Assembly (NCBI GenBank): GCA_947459875.1
Contig: CANHFG010000001.1
Coordinates: 1 to 43,623 of the forward strand
Origin: Ignavibacteria bacterium
Lineage (GTDB): Bacteria > Bacteroidota > Ignavibacteria > Kapaibacteriales > Kapaibacteriaceae
Direction of reading: 5' to 3'
Length of the DNA: 43,623 nucleotides
This document shows positions 1 to 8,475 of the stretch, piece by piece. A program made the position numbers and the translations under genes. How positions within the stretch are numbered: the first letter of the stretch is position 1; the number at the start of each line of letters is the position of its first letter. The notes below the pieces were generated by a model. That model was given only the letters and a program-made list of their open reading frames with translations. It did not search any database and had not been told where the DNA came from.

Positions 1-87
1 AGTGACAAGTGACGAGTGACAAGTGACGAGTGACAAGTGACGAGTGACAAGTGACAAGTGACGAGTGACAAGTGACGAGTGACAAGT
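1..87. repeat. Heptamer tandem array AGTGAC(A/G)
   Basis: Twelve head-to-tail copies of a 7-bp unit, AGTGACA or AGTGACG, mostly alternating, plus a partial thirteenth copy. The array touches the window start, so its true length is unknown. It passes directly into the octamer array at 88. A period of 7 is not a multiple of 3, and I see no gene in it. It lies in the 3' flank of the ABC transporter gene that ends at 223. Confidence 0.95.
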
Positions 88-207
88 ACTTCTGTAATTC
101 TGTACTTCTGTAATTCGGTAATTCCGTACTTCTGTAATTCCGTACTTCCGTACTTCCGTACTTCTGTAATTCGGTAATTCCGTACTTCTGTAATTCCGTA
201 CTTCCGT
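88..207 (-). repeat. Octamer tandem array, 15 copies
   Basis: Fifteen 8-bp units of the types ACTTCTGT, AATTCTGT, AATTCGGT, AATTCCGT and ACTTCCGT. Copies 3-8 are identical to copies 10-15, so a 56-bp block has duplicated within the array. On the minus strand, which is the sense strand of the upstream ABC transporter gene, the unit is ACGGAAGT or ACGGAATT. That is the same repeat found after the E2 gene at 14022-14141. The array begins 15 nt beyond the transporter stop codon, so it would be transcribed as 3' UTR if transcription continues. No spacers are present, so it is not a CRISPR array. Confidence 0.95.
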
Positions 208-222
208 ACCTCCCATCACCCG

Positions 223-2058
223 TTATTCATTACTCGAGTGCAACCGCCTGTACACGCCATCGCGTGCCAGCAGCTCGGCATGCGTGCCTTCTTCGACGAT
301 ATGACCGTTGTCGAAGACCAGAATACGGTCGGCGTTGACGATCGTTGAGAGGCGGTGCGCTACGATGAGGGCCGTACGACCAACGAGGGCATCGTCGATC
401 GCCCCCTGAACCAGGCGTTCAGATTCCGTGTCGAGAGCCGATGTGGCCTCATCGAAGAGCAGGATCTGGGGCTGACGGTAGAGAGCACGGGCGATGGCGA
501 TGCGCTGGCGCTGCCCGCCAGAGATACGCACACCTCTGTCGCCGATGACGGTTTCGTACCCATTTGGAGTTTCACGAACAAACCCGTCAGCATGGGCAAT
601 GCGTGCCGCCATCTGCACGCGTTCCATATCGACCTCGTCATCGCCAAGCGCGATGTTGCGGGCGATGGTATCGTTGAAGAGGAGCGATTCCTGGGAGACA
701 ACACCAAAGAGTCGACGGTAGGCACCGAGATCAAGCGTGCGAACGTCCGTTCCGTTGATACGGATGCTACCCGAGCTCGGATCGTAGAAGCGCATGATCA
801 GGTCGAGGGCCGTCGACTTCCCGCTGCCGGACGCACCGACAAGCGCTACTTTTTCTCCCGGATGAATGGTGAACGAGACGTTGCTAAGCACCTCGCGGTC
901 GGCATACGAAAAGCTCACGTTGGACGCTTCGAGCACCGGCAGCTGGGCAGGGGGCTCGGCAGTTCCGGTCTTGATACTTGGCTTCGTGGCCAGTGCTGCA
1001 GCAACATTTGCGCCGGCGGCAATGCCTCGCTGCATGGCAGCGATCGTGTTGACGATGGCGCTGATGGGTTGCATCAGACCGAAGAGCAGGAAGAGGAACG
1101 TCATCAGGCTCGATGGGGCGATGACTCCAGCCGCCGTGTCCATGCTGCCGATGTAGAAGACTGTCACCAGGGCCATGATGCCGAAGGTATCGTTGACCAT
1201 GGGGATGAGTCCCATCACGCGTGCGTTACGCGTCGCCCTGCGCACGAAGGCAGCCGTCTGCTCGGCAAAGCGATTGGTCACAAAGCGTTCGATATTCATC
1301 CCCTTCACCACTCGGATGCCGAAGACCGTTTCCTGAAGCGTAGAGGTGTAGTCGGCCTGTGCCGCCTGCAACCTGGCTCCGTAGGAACGAAGAAGCCTGG
1401 TGGCCGTACGGATCAGGAGAAGCCCAATCATCGACACGCCAACGGAGATCACCGTGAGCTTGATGCTGATCAGACCCAGCAGTGTTAGGTAGATGATCAC
1501 CGTGGAGACCTCACGCCACATCACGGTAATGGAGTTTATGGTTGCGTGGTTGAGGATGTGAACGTCATTGGTCAGCAACGACATAATGTCGCCTGCTTTG
1601 CGCTTGGAAAAGAAGTCCAGCGATTGATCCGAGATATGATTGAAGAGTGCATCGCGCACCCGTTTCATGATCCCTTCCTCGAGGCGCGTCGAGATCACCG
1701 CGCTGACGTACTTGGTCAGCCCCCTGATGACAAACAGCCCAACGATCACCAGACTGATCGAGCGGAGGGATTCGCTCCGGTCAGCCGAGGTGATAAACCC
1801 ACCGAGCGTTTCGTTGAATACCTTCATGAACCCGGATACAGCCACAGTTCCGGTTGGCAGGGGGCTGGAGCTGGCGCCGAAGAGCGTACGGAACACCGGC
1901 TCGACCACGGCCAGAATGAGCGCATTGGCCGTCGAAAACGTCAGGTTGGCAAGCGTCGAGAATACGACGAGCCTCCATGCCGGACGCACAAAGGGCAGCA
2001 TGGTGCGGGCAAGGCGGCGTACCGTAAAGTCAGCGGCTGTGGTTGTGGGTGATGACAT
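223..2058 (-). CDS. MsbA-type ABC exporter, fused permease and ATPase
   Basis: A 611-residue half-transporter that would work as a homodimer in the inner membrane. Residues 1-340 carry hydrophobic segments typical of the six-helix exporter domain (for example about 100-123, 184-218 and 315-335). The ATPase domain follows with Walker [10 protein letters not shown] at 398-406, signature ISGGQ at 502-506, Walker B ILLFDEATSALD at 522-533 and the H-loop histidine at 558. Families with this architecture include MsbA (lipid A-core flippase), lipid exporters and multidrug exporters, and the sequence alone does not fix the substrate. It starts 6 nt after the amidase stop, so the two genes probably share a transcript. 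The pairing with a cell-wall enzyme fits an envelope role but does not prove it. Confidence 0.93.
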   Translation of the reverse strand: MSSPTTTAADFTVRRLARTMLPFVRPAWRLVVFSTLANLTFSTANALILAVVEPVFRTLFGASSSPLPTGTVAVSGFMKVFNETLGGFITSADRSESLRSISLVIVGLFVIRGLTKYVSAVISTRLEEGIMKRVRDALFNHISDQSLDFFSKRKAGDIMSLLTNDVHILNHATINSITVMWREVSTVIIYLTLLGLISIKLTVISVGVSMIGLLLIRTATRLLRSYGARLQAAQADYTSTLQETVFGIRVVKGMNIERFVTNRFAEQTAAFVRRATRNARVMGLIPMVNDTFGIMALVTVFYIGSMDTAAGVIAPSSLMTFLFLLFGLMQPISAIVNTIAAMQRGIAAGANVAAALATKPSIKTGTAEPPAQLPVLEASNVSFSYADREVLSNVSFTIHPGEKVALVGASGSGKSTALDLIMRFYDPSSGSIRINGTDVRTLDLGAYRRLFGVVSQESLLFNDTIARNIALGDDEVDMERVQMAARIAHADGFVRETPNGYETVIGDRGVRISGGQRQRIAIARALYRQPQILLFDEATSALDTESERLVQGAIDDALVGRTALIVAHRLSTIVNADRILVFDNGHIVEEGTHAELLARDGVYRRLHSSNE

Positions 2059-2064
2059 TCCGGG

Positions 2065-3258
2065 TCAGCGATTAAGCGTTCGTTGGTAATCCCGAGCATA
2101 CCGGGAAATGGCCTTTGCCAGTGCCGTAGCGATGGCACTTTGCCCCTTGTTCGAGGCAAGATACTGCGCATCGCCGGTGTTTGAGAGGAAGCCTGTTTCG
2201 ACCAGGACGTTTGGCATGCTTGCACCGACGAGCACAAAAAAGCCCGCCTGGCTGACGCCACGGTCAGCCAGAGGGCAGCTGCCGGTGACCTCGCTCTGGA
2301 TCGACGAGGCAAGCGATTCGCTGAAGCGCACAAACGATCGCTGAGCCATGGTGGCAACGATGATCTGATCCTCGGTCATGGTCTGATACTGCTTCGTTGA
2401 GCTTTCGAATCGCACGGAAGCATTCTCTCTCTGCGCCACGCGTGCTGCATCGTCGTTGCGGCCCGGACGTAAGATGTATGTCTCACAGCCGTGAGCCGGA
2501 TGGGGCTTGCTGGGCATGCTATTGCAGTGAATGCTCATGAACAGTTTACCACCGGCATCGTTGGCGATCTCGGTCCGACGATACAGCTCGATGAACTCGT
2601 CGGTCTCACGCGTCATCACGACCTTGGTCATTGGTAGTTCTTTTCGCAGCGCATCGCGAAGCTTGCGAGCAATGGCCAGGGTAACGTCTTTTTCATAAGC
2701 GCCATTGACGCCTTCAGCGCCGACGTCCTTGCCGCCATGTCCGGCATCGATCACGATCACGTCAAGCGACCAGCGGCCGCCGGTAGCAACCCCGGAAGCA
2801 GGTTCCTGCATCATCAGTGCGGGTGGCGCCGTTCGACGGCGCACGCAGAGCAGGGCAAGTTCATTCGCCCCCTGACGTCGAACGATGAGCGTGTCGCGCA
2901 GGGCCGTGGCGATGCGCAGCACGGCGAACGTGCGGATCTGCTCAATGCTGCAGCGGACCTGTTCGGTGCGTGCCGATGAATCCACGACGGTCTGCGTGCA
3001 CGAGGCCGAAGGAAATCGCAGCAGCCAGCCCGAGGGGGTCTTCTCCGGACGCTGATACTGGGCAAGGGGCGAGGCAGTGCGCAGGACGATCGTGAGCGTA
3101 TCGGTGCCAATCGACGCGCGCACGGACTCGATGACCACCGTCTGAAGCAGCGGCTCGGAAGCGCGTAGCTGCGGCGCGCTATGCCCGATGAGACAGCCCA
3201 CGATGAGGGACGTCAGCGCGACACAACGAAGCACAGCATGAGAAGGGGTGGTGGCCAT
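2065..3258 (-). CDS. N-acetylmuramoyl-L-alanine amidase (Amidase_3)
   Basis: A zinc amidase of the AmiA/B/C family that cleaves the bond between N-acetylmuramate and L-alanine in peptidoglycan. I use the ATG at 3258 (397 residues) because it is followed by a clean signal peptide (residues 1-33). An upstream TTG at 3294 would extend into the start of the divergent gene. Residues about 37-145 form a beta-rich region in the position of an AMIN-like targeting domain. The catalytic domain shows H174 in DAGHGG, E189 in AYEKD, H244 in SIHCN and E354 in VETGF, matching the zinc ligands and catalytic glutamate of the family. Final location should be the periplasm. It lies upstream of an ABC exporter with a 6-nt gap. 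Confidence 0.93.
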   Translation of the reverse strand: MATTPSHAVLRCVALTSLIVGCLIGHSAPQLRASEPLLQTVVIESVRASIGTDTLTIVLRTASPLAQYQRPEKTPSGWLLRFPSASCTQTVVDSSARTEQVRCSIEQIRTFAVLRIATALRDTLIVRRQGANELALLCVRRRTAPPALMMQEPASGVATGGRWSLDVIVIDAGHGGKDVGAEGVNGAYEKDVTLAIARKLRDALRKELPMTKVVMTRETDEFIELYRRTEIANDAGGKLFMSIHCNSMPSKPHPAHGCETYILRPGRNDDAARVAQRENASVRFESSTKQYQTMTEDQIIVATMAQRSFVRFSESLASSIQSEVTGSCPLADRGVSQAGFFVLVGASMPNVLVETGFLSNTGDAQYLASNKGQSAIATALAKAISRYARDYQRTLNR

Positions 3259-3259
3259 G

Positions 3260-3267
3260 TAACTTTG
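3260..3267 (+). promoter_or_regulatory. Bacteroidota-type -7 element, TAACTTTG
   Basis: An exact match to the TAnnTTTG consensus of Bacteroidota primary promoters, 26 nt before the start codon of the rRNA methyltransferase. This predicts a 5' leader of about 20 nt. I see no good upstream -33 TTTG element. It lies in the 35-bp gap between divergent genes. Confidence 0.55.
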
Positions 3268-3293
3268 CGGCTTCAAAACTAACCAGGCAGACA

Positions 3294-4709
3294 ATGAAGC
3301 GGGACCGAATTCCTGTCGACGTAGAGATCACCATCGATGCTTTAGGCTTTGAGGGTGTGGCCGTAGGACGCATCGACGGGCATGTTCACTTTGTCAAAGG
3401 GGCTCTGCCCGGCGAGCGTGTGCGGGCTCGTATCACCGGACGTCAGAAGCGGCACATCCTTGCCGAGACCGTGGAAGTTCTCGAGCCATCGGCCCTGCGC
3501 CGCCAAGCCCCCTGTCCGCACTTCGGCGTTTGCGGTGGCTGCACCTGGCAGCATCTTGAGCATGCCGAGCAACTCCTCTGGAAGCGTCAGCACGTGGTGG
3601 ATGCCTTTGAGCGCATTGCCAAGGTCCCCGTCGGGGAGATCGCACAGACCTTAGCCTCGCCTACCGAGTACCGATATCGTAACAAAATGGAGTTTTCGTT
3701 CGGTGCCTCGCGCTGGCTCACTCGCCAGGAGATTGACAGCGGTGAGGAGTTCACGACATCGTTTGCCCTTGGACTTCACGTGCCGGGACGCTTCGACAAG
3801 GTCCGTCACATCAACTCGTGCCTGCTGCAGAGCAACGTCGGCGATGTGATCCTTCAGCACACACATTCGTGCGCCGAGCAGTTCGGCATAGCCCCATACC
3901 ATCAGCGCAATCATACTGGCTTTGCGCGCAGCCTCGTCGTGCGCACGAGCGCCAGCACTGGATCGGTGATGACCGTGCTGATAACCACAACGCCGCAGGC
4001 CGAGTTTGAGCACGACTTCATTGCCGAATGGATGTCACTGCATGCGCAGCTGCCGGCCGGTTCTTCGATGATCCACGCCATCAACGATACATGGTCTCCT
4101 GTGGCCGTCGGCACGATCACAACGGTGAATGGTCCAGGCTACCTCGAAGAGATAAGTCACGGCATCACCTATCGCATCTCGCCATTCTCGTTCTTTCAGA
4201 CCAACACCACGCATCTACCCAATCTCGTCGGCGCGGTGATGCAGGGGGCCGGCATCACCAAGGACTGCGTGGTGTGGGACCTATACTGTGGCACCGGCAC
4301 GCTCACGCTGCCGGCGGCAAAGCTTGCCAGGCAGGTTATCGGTGCTGAGCTTGCTGAAGGCTCGATCCTGGATGCCCGTGCAAACGCACAGCGCAATGGC
4401 ATAGACAATGTCGAGTTCCAGGTTGTCGATCTGCATCGTCCTGCCGCACTGGAGCTGCTGCGAACCTTCCCGAAGCCCGATGTGGTGATCGTCGATCCTC
4501 CGCGCAGCGGCATGCATGAGCAAGTGGTCAGCCACATCCTGGCTGTTGCCGCGCCCACGGTCGTGTATGTCAGCTGTAACCCCGGCACGATGGCCCGCGA
4601 CTGTGCGATTCTTTCGTCGACCTACGACGTTGCACACGTTACCCCTGTTGATATGTTCCCGCAGACCTACCATGTAGAGGCAGTGGGGGTGCTTCGAAGA
4701 CGGGGGTGA
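3294..4709 (+). CDS. rlmD: 23S rRNA (uracil-C5)-methyltransferase, RlmD/RumA family
   Basis: Methylates carbon 5 of a uridine in 23S rRNA using S-adenosylmethionine. The 471-residue protein begins with a TRAM-like RNA-binding domain (about 5-60). An iron-sulfur cysteine set follows at C74, C80, C83 and C176. The Rossmann methyltransferase domain has the SAM motif DLYCGTGT (309-316), DPPRSG (391-396) and SCNPGT (417-422), where C418 is the expected nucleophile. This is the RlmD/RlmCD/RumA arrangement; which uridine is modified cannot be told from sequence. It is transcribed divergently from the amidase. Its stop codon is followed at once by GGTGTTA repeats and the convergent protease gene. Confidence 0.93.
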   Translation: MKRDRIPVDVEITIDALGFEGVAVGRIDGHVHFVKGALPGERVRARITGRQKRHILAETVEVLEPSALRRQAPCPHFGVCGGCTWQHLEHAEQLLWKRQHVVDAFERIAKVPVGEIAQTLASPTEYRYRNKMEFSFGASRWLTRQEIDSGEEFTTSFALGLHVPGRFDKVRHINSCLLQSNVGDVILQHTHSCAEQFGIAPYHQRNHTGFARSLVVRTSASTGSVMTVLITTTPQAEFEHDFIAEWMSLHAQLPAGSSMIHAINDTWSPVAVGTITTVNGPGYLEEISHGITYRISPFSFFQTNTTHLPNLVGAVMQGAGITKDCVVWDLYCGTGTLTLPAAKLARQVIGAELAEGSILDARANAQRNGIDNVEFQVVDLHRPAALELLRTFPKPDVVIVDPPRSGMHEQVVSHILAVAAPTVVYVSCNPGTMARDCAILSSTYDVAHVTPVDMFPQTYHVEAVGVLRRRG

Positions 4710-4716
4710 GGTTTGG

Positions 4717-4744
4717 GGTGTGAGGTGTTAGGTGTTAGGTGTTA
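4717..4744. repeat. Heptamer repeat GGTGTTA, 4 copies
   Basis: GGTGTGA followed by three exact GGTGTTA copies between two convergent genes. The array starts 7 nt after the rRNA methyltransferase stop, and its last copy contains the stop codon of the protease gene on the other strand. It is the third place in the window where a 7- or 8-bp tandem repeat sits at a gene 3' end. Confidence 0.9.
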
Positions 4745-7615
4745 CCGGACAATGCCGATGGGAAAGAGGCGGGAGCTGCGCGCCGTGGTGAGGCGCACGA
4801 AGTAGGCACCCTGAGCCACGTCGGGGAGTGTGATCGTGACGCTGTGATCACCACTGATGACGTCGGACTCCGTGTGAAGCACGGCGACCTGTCGGCCGGT
4901 GATGTCGATCAGATCCAGCACGACATTACTTGGAAGTGTGAGCGAGTAGACGATCTCCGCCTCGCCACTTGAGAGAAGCGGAGAACCGGCAACGTGTTTG
5001 ATGCCATCGACCAGCGGGATAGGAACGTAGGGTTGGACTTCGACACCTTGATCAGTTGCTGCGTTTCGCATGCTGGTAAGGCCCTTGAGAAGATCCGAAC
5101 GACTCATTCCCGCTGCGATGATCCACGCGATCTGCTGAGAAGATCCTGGACTCAGCGAGAAGGGGCCTGCCCCGATGACCGTCGACGCGTCGGTGGGTGT
5201 TGATGTGCGCCGCCGCAGGCCCTGCGACATCATGAACCACTTTTCGGCGCGGGTGAAGTCATCGTAAATACTCGGGCAGTCGATCGCCCCGTCATTATCC
5301 ACGGCAAAGCCGTTCAGTGGAAGGGGAGAGATCATCGTCATCGCCACTCGCGGCAGCGCGGACTCGACAACATTACGATGCATGAACGCCCCGAGCTCAC
5401 TGTCCCATGAGCAGACGTTATTCGCACCGTTCGCGCCGATGTCAAAGTCGAAGAAGTATGCCGCGTAGATGTTGTCGATGCTTCTGTCGGAGGCGTTCGT
5501 CACTGTGAGCACAACAAGGATGCTGTTCTTGAGTGAATCCTCATCGCGCGCATAGACGTTTTTCATGACCGTCAGACCCAGGCCATCTGTGCTGCGGTCG
5601 TCCGTAAAGGCAGTCGCTACGCGCGCGCCGCTAACGACGCTATCCGTGCGAAGACTTGCTGCACGAGAGCTTTTGAAGGAGTTGTCGCGCACGTTTGTTT
5701 CTTCACCGCGTGCAACATTCGGAAGAAGCGTCGGCGCTGTGCCGATCATGAGAGCCCCTTCAAAAAGCAGAGACGGCGACTCCTTGTAGCGGAAGCCCAC
5801 TCCCTGCTCGTTAGCCGAGTAGTCGTTATAGCCGATGTTGCCCGAAGAATTCACCGTTGTGGCAATGTCGTTAACACTGATCGTGGCATACGTCGGATTG
5901 GCCACGGTACTGATGACATCGCTTCCAACAACGCCACCGTCATCGAAGACACGCACGCGCAGATCGATACGCTGATTATCCGACAGCGACTGTTTGAGAC
6001 GAAACCGCAGCGGACTCGGCAACGTCAGCTCCTGCTGCGCAGCCAGCGCGCCAAAGGAGATCACCGAGTCGATCATCTCGACGCTGCTGTCGAGACTCTG
6101 CAGCACAACACGTGCGTTGGCAAGGTCACTCAGCACGTTGCGAAGCGTAATGGTAAGATCGAGTGCGTCGCCGTTGCGAAAGATGCCGTCGGCATCAACG
6201 TCCGAGATCAGATGTCGCGTTACCACGCACCAGCGTGTAGCCAGACCTGAGCAGGCACGGTAAGCGTTGATACGTCCCATGCCAAACTTGCCAACGTAGG
6301 CACTATTGAGCGTATCGATGTCCTCGCACGATGAGACCAGCGCTGCACGCACCTGCGACGGGGTATACGATGGGAAGCACTGCGTGATCATGGCAGCGAC
6401 GGCCGAAACGATCGGCGCGGCCATCGACGTGCCGTTGTACGACGCGTAGGAGTTGCCGGTAATCGTTGAGAAAATGCCGACGCCAGGAGCGCATACATCG
6501 ACCGTTGAGTGGATGTTTGAGAAGGGGGCGAGGCGGTCCGAAAGATCCGTTGCTGCAACAGAGACGGCCTCTGCATACGCAGCGGGATAAAAGGCCTGGT
6601 CCGACGCGTCATTCCCGGCAGCGCCCACAACGAGGCTCCCCAGTTTTGTGGCCGTCTGGATCACGTCGACATCGGCAAAGGTGGGCGAGCTGCTCCCGAA
6701 AGAACAGTTGATCACGTCGGCACCCATGGCTGAAGCATACAGGATGCCGTCGGCCGAGCGCGCAACGGATTCCGAGTTCGGATCGTCGCGACCCACCTTG
6801 ACGGCCATCACGCGCACCTGGCGAGCAACACCCGCCATGCCGATGGCGTTGTTGACCTGAGCTGCAACAATGCCGCCAACGTGGGTGCCGTGACTGTTTC
6901 CCGGTAGGGGGATGTTGTCCTGCATCGATCCGTTACGTCCAACAAAGTCCCATCCAAACCAGTCGTCGACAAATCCGTTGCCGTCATCATCCTTGCGGTT
7001 TGTGCGCTTATCCAGGCCGGAGTCATCAAGCCCCATTTCAGCCGAGTTTTTCCAAACGCTTCCCTGCAGATCTACATGGGCGGTATCGATGCCCGTGTCG
7101 ATGATCGCCACCAGCGCGCTTGCTGAAGGGGGAAGCAGTTCCCAGGCACGAAAAACATCGATGCGGGGAAGGTAGTACTGGCGCTGTAGCTCCGGATCAT
7201 TCGGCTGTCCCACGATCCGCTGCTCGGGCAGCACCTGGGCCTGCAGGACCAGCGAATTCTGTCGGAGCTTTGAGGCCAGGAGGGCGGCATTGCGCGGACC
7301 GTGCAGGGTGATCACGGCGTACCGCTGCAGACGCTCAATGGTCGACTCCAGACGGGTCTTTGCCGATGATGACCTTTCGATAGCCTGCTCGACGCATTGC
7401 AGCGTGGAGCTGAGAATGTAGGGGGCTGTGGTGTGCTCACCAAGCAACGACCTAAGAGCGTCAATCTGACCTGATCGGCCGCTGCGGAGCCATTCGGTGT
7501 AGGACGGAGTGTTGCCGTTAAATTCGATGACGATCGACGGCTGCTGAGAGGCAGCACGTCCGGCGCTGAGTGCCAGCAGAAGAGCAACGACCACACGCTT
7601 GACTGCGCGTCTCAT
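4742..7615 (-). CDS. Subtilisin-like serine protease with T9SS sorting domain
   Basis: A 957-residue secreted S8-family protease. I prefer the ATG at 7615, which overlaps the upstream stop as ATGA and begins directly with a signal peptide (residues 1-24), over the ATG at 7627. In this numbering the triad is D173 in IIDTGID, H242 in SHGTHVGG and S397 in GTSMAAP, with the oxyanion-side AAGND near 332-336. A propeptide-like stretch spans about 25-140. The middle is beta-rich and has no motif I recognise. The last 80 residues resemble the type A T9SS sorting domain (DITGRQVAVL, then GAYFVRL and a final IGIVR). The protein should cross the outer membrane by T9SS and be released or anchored at the surface. 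It is coupled to the small secreted protein upstream. Confidence 0.93.
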   Translation of the reverse strand: MRRAVKRVVVALLLALSAGRAASQQPSIVIEFNGNTPSYTEWLRSGRSGQIDALRSLLGEHTTAPYILSSTLQCVEQAIERSSSAKTRLESTIERLQRYAVITLHGPRNAALLASKLRQNSLVLQAQVLPEQRIVGQPNDPELQRQYYLPRIDVFRAWELLPPSASALVAIIDTGIDTAHVDLQGSVWKNSAEMGLDDSGLDKRTNRKDDDGNGFVDDWFGWDFVGRNGSMQDNIPLPGNSHGTHVGGIVAAQVNNAIGMAGVARQVRVMAVKVGRDDPNSESVARSADGILYASAMGADVINCSFGSSSPTFADVDVIQTATKLGSLVVGAAGNDASDQAFYPAAYAEAVSVAATDLSDRLAPFSNIHSTVDVCAPGVGIFSTITGNSYASYNGTSMAAPIVSAVAAMITQCFPSYTPSQVRAALVSSCEDIDTLNSAYVGKFGMGRINAYRACSGLATRWCVVTRHLISDVDADGIFRNGDALDLTITLRNVLSDLANARVVLQSLDSSVEMIDSVISFGALAAQQELTLPSPLRFRLKQSLSDNQRIDLRVRVFDDGGVVGSDVISTVANPTYATISVNDIATTVNSSGNIGYNDYSANEQGVGFRYKESPSLLFEGALMIGTAPTLLPNVARGEETNVRDNSFKSSRAASLRTDSVVSGARVATAFTDDRSTDGLGLTVMKNVYARDEDSLKNSILVVLTVTNASDRSIDNIYAAYFFDFDIGANGANNVCSWDSELGAFMHRNVVESALPRVAMTMISPLPLNGFAVDNDGAIDCPSIYDDFTRAEKWFMMSQGLRRRTSTPTDASTVIGAGPFSLSPGSSQQIAWIIAAGMSRSDLLKGLTSMRNAATDQGVEVQPYVPIPLVDGIKHVAGSPLLSSGEAEIVYSLTLPSNVVLDLIDITGRQVAVLHTESDVISGDHSVTITLPDVAQGAYFVRLTTARSSRLFPIGIVR

Positions 7616-8373
7616 CGGGCATTCCACGTGATGCGTTTGCGCATGATGCGCTCGCGGCCCAGACGCACTTCGGCTATGTACTCACCCGTCGAAACCGGCT
7701 TGCCGTCCTGTGCCTTGCCGTTCCAGGTGATCGTGTACGTTCCCGGTTCCTGTTTGCCAGTAAAGAGTGTAGCCACGATCATGGCCTGCGTCGAATAGAT
7801 CACGATCTCCACGTCCAGATAATCGTCAACCACATAACGGATCACCGGGCTGACGTCTTCTCCAATGCCGAACACCTTGGCGATGTCCGAGAAGTTCACC
7901 TGCAGGTTGCCGGTACCCATCGGTCTGAGCAGCACACCTGGTACGTACATCGCATTGGCGATCGTCAACTGGTACTGCGTTACTTCCTGATCGCGCGGCT
8001 TGAAGATCGACGCTGGAATGTCCATCGTTGCGTCGATCTGATCCCAGATCGTGCGTCGGGCATTGGCACGGGACATCGCCAGGAGCATCGCCGAAGTTTC
8101 CCTTGCGGCCATTGCGAAACGTGCCGGAGCCGTGATCTGCAGTTCCATAGCCTGACGGTAGAGACTATCCTGCTCGCGTGAGGAGGGGGCTTGCGCCTGA
8201 CCCGGAACACCCGGACGCGTAGCCTGCGACGTGTCCGATGTCATGAACTCCGCCGGCGAAAGCGGGCGCGGCTGCTGCAGCACCGACGTGGGTTGCTGAC
8301 CGCGCAGCATCAGCGTCGTGCCGAGCATGGTCAGAACAATGCAGAACAGTACCGATGTGTTTCTCAGGATCAT
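7612..8373 (-). CDS. Secreted protein with FlgD-like C-terminal fold, function unknown
   Basis: A 253-residue protein that I cannot assign to a named function. Residues 1-25 form a signal peptide. The middle includes a charged region rich in Arg and Ala (about 65-120). The last 50 residues contain GTYTITWNGKAQDGKPVSTG followed by EYIAEV, the pattern of the FlgD Ig-like fold that is common at the C termini of exported FCB proteins. Its stop overlaps the start of the protease gene by 4 nt, so the two are likely co-translated and may act together, for example as an accessory or inhibitor. That is inference. A strong terminator separates it from the upstream rpsA gene, so it needs its own promoter in the short region 8374-8404. 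There the minus strand carries GTAATTTG, a near match to TAnnTTTG. Confidence 0.8.
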   Translation of the reverse strand: MILRNTSVLFCIVLTMLGTTLMLRGQQPTSVLQQPRPLSPAEFMTSDTSQATRPGVPGQAQAPSSREQDSLYRQAMELQITAPARFAMAARETSAMLLAMSRANARRTIWDQIDATMDIPASIFKPRDQEVTQYQLTIANAMYVPGVLLRPMGTGNLQVNFSDIAKVFGIGEDVSPVIRYVVDDYLDVEIVIYSTQAMIVATLFTGKQEPGTYTITWNGKAQDGKPVSTGEYIAEVRLGRERIMRKRITWNAR

Positions 8374-8404
8374 GAGGCAGGCAAATTACCACATAGCAGT
8401 GCGG

Positions 8405-8444
8405 AGAAAAGAAAACGCCGAAACCTCGTGAGAGATTCCGGCGT
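8405..8444 (-). terminator. Intrinsic terminator of rpsA
   Basis: Read on the minus strand, ACGCCGGAA and TTTCGGCGT form a stem, followed by the T-rich tract TTTTCTTTTCT. It lies 30 nt beyond the rpsA stop codon. Confidence 0.85.
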
Positions 8445-8475
8445 GTGATCGTCGAATGCTTGTTGTAGGGATGAC

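Noticed and set aside
1-207. CRISPR-like appearance of the repeats
   Set aside because: The units are contiguous 7- and 8-mers with no spacers, and no cas gene is in the window.
355-1488. 377-residue open frame on the plus strand
   Set aside because: It is wholly antisense to the ABC exporter gene, whose motifs are intact. It has low-complexity Arg/His/Asp composition and no family features.
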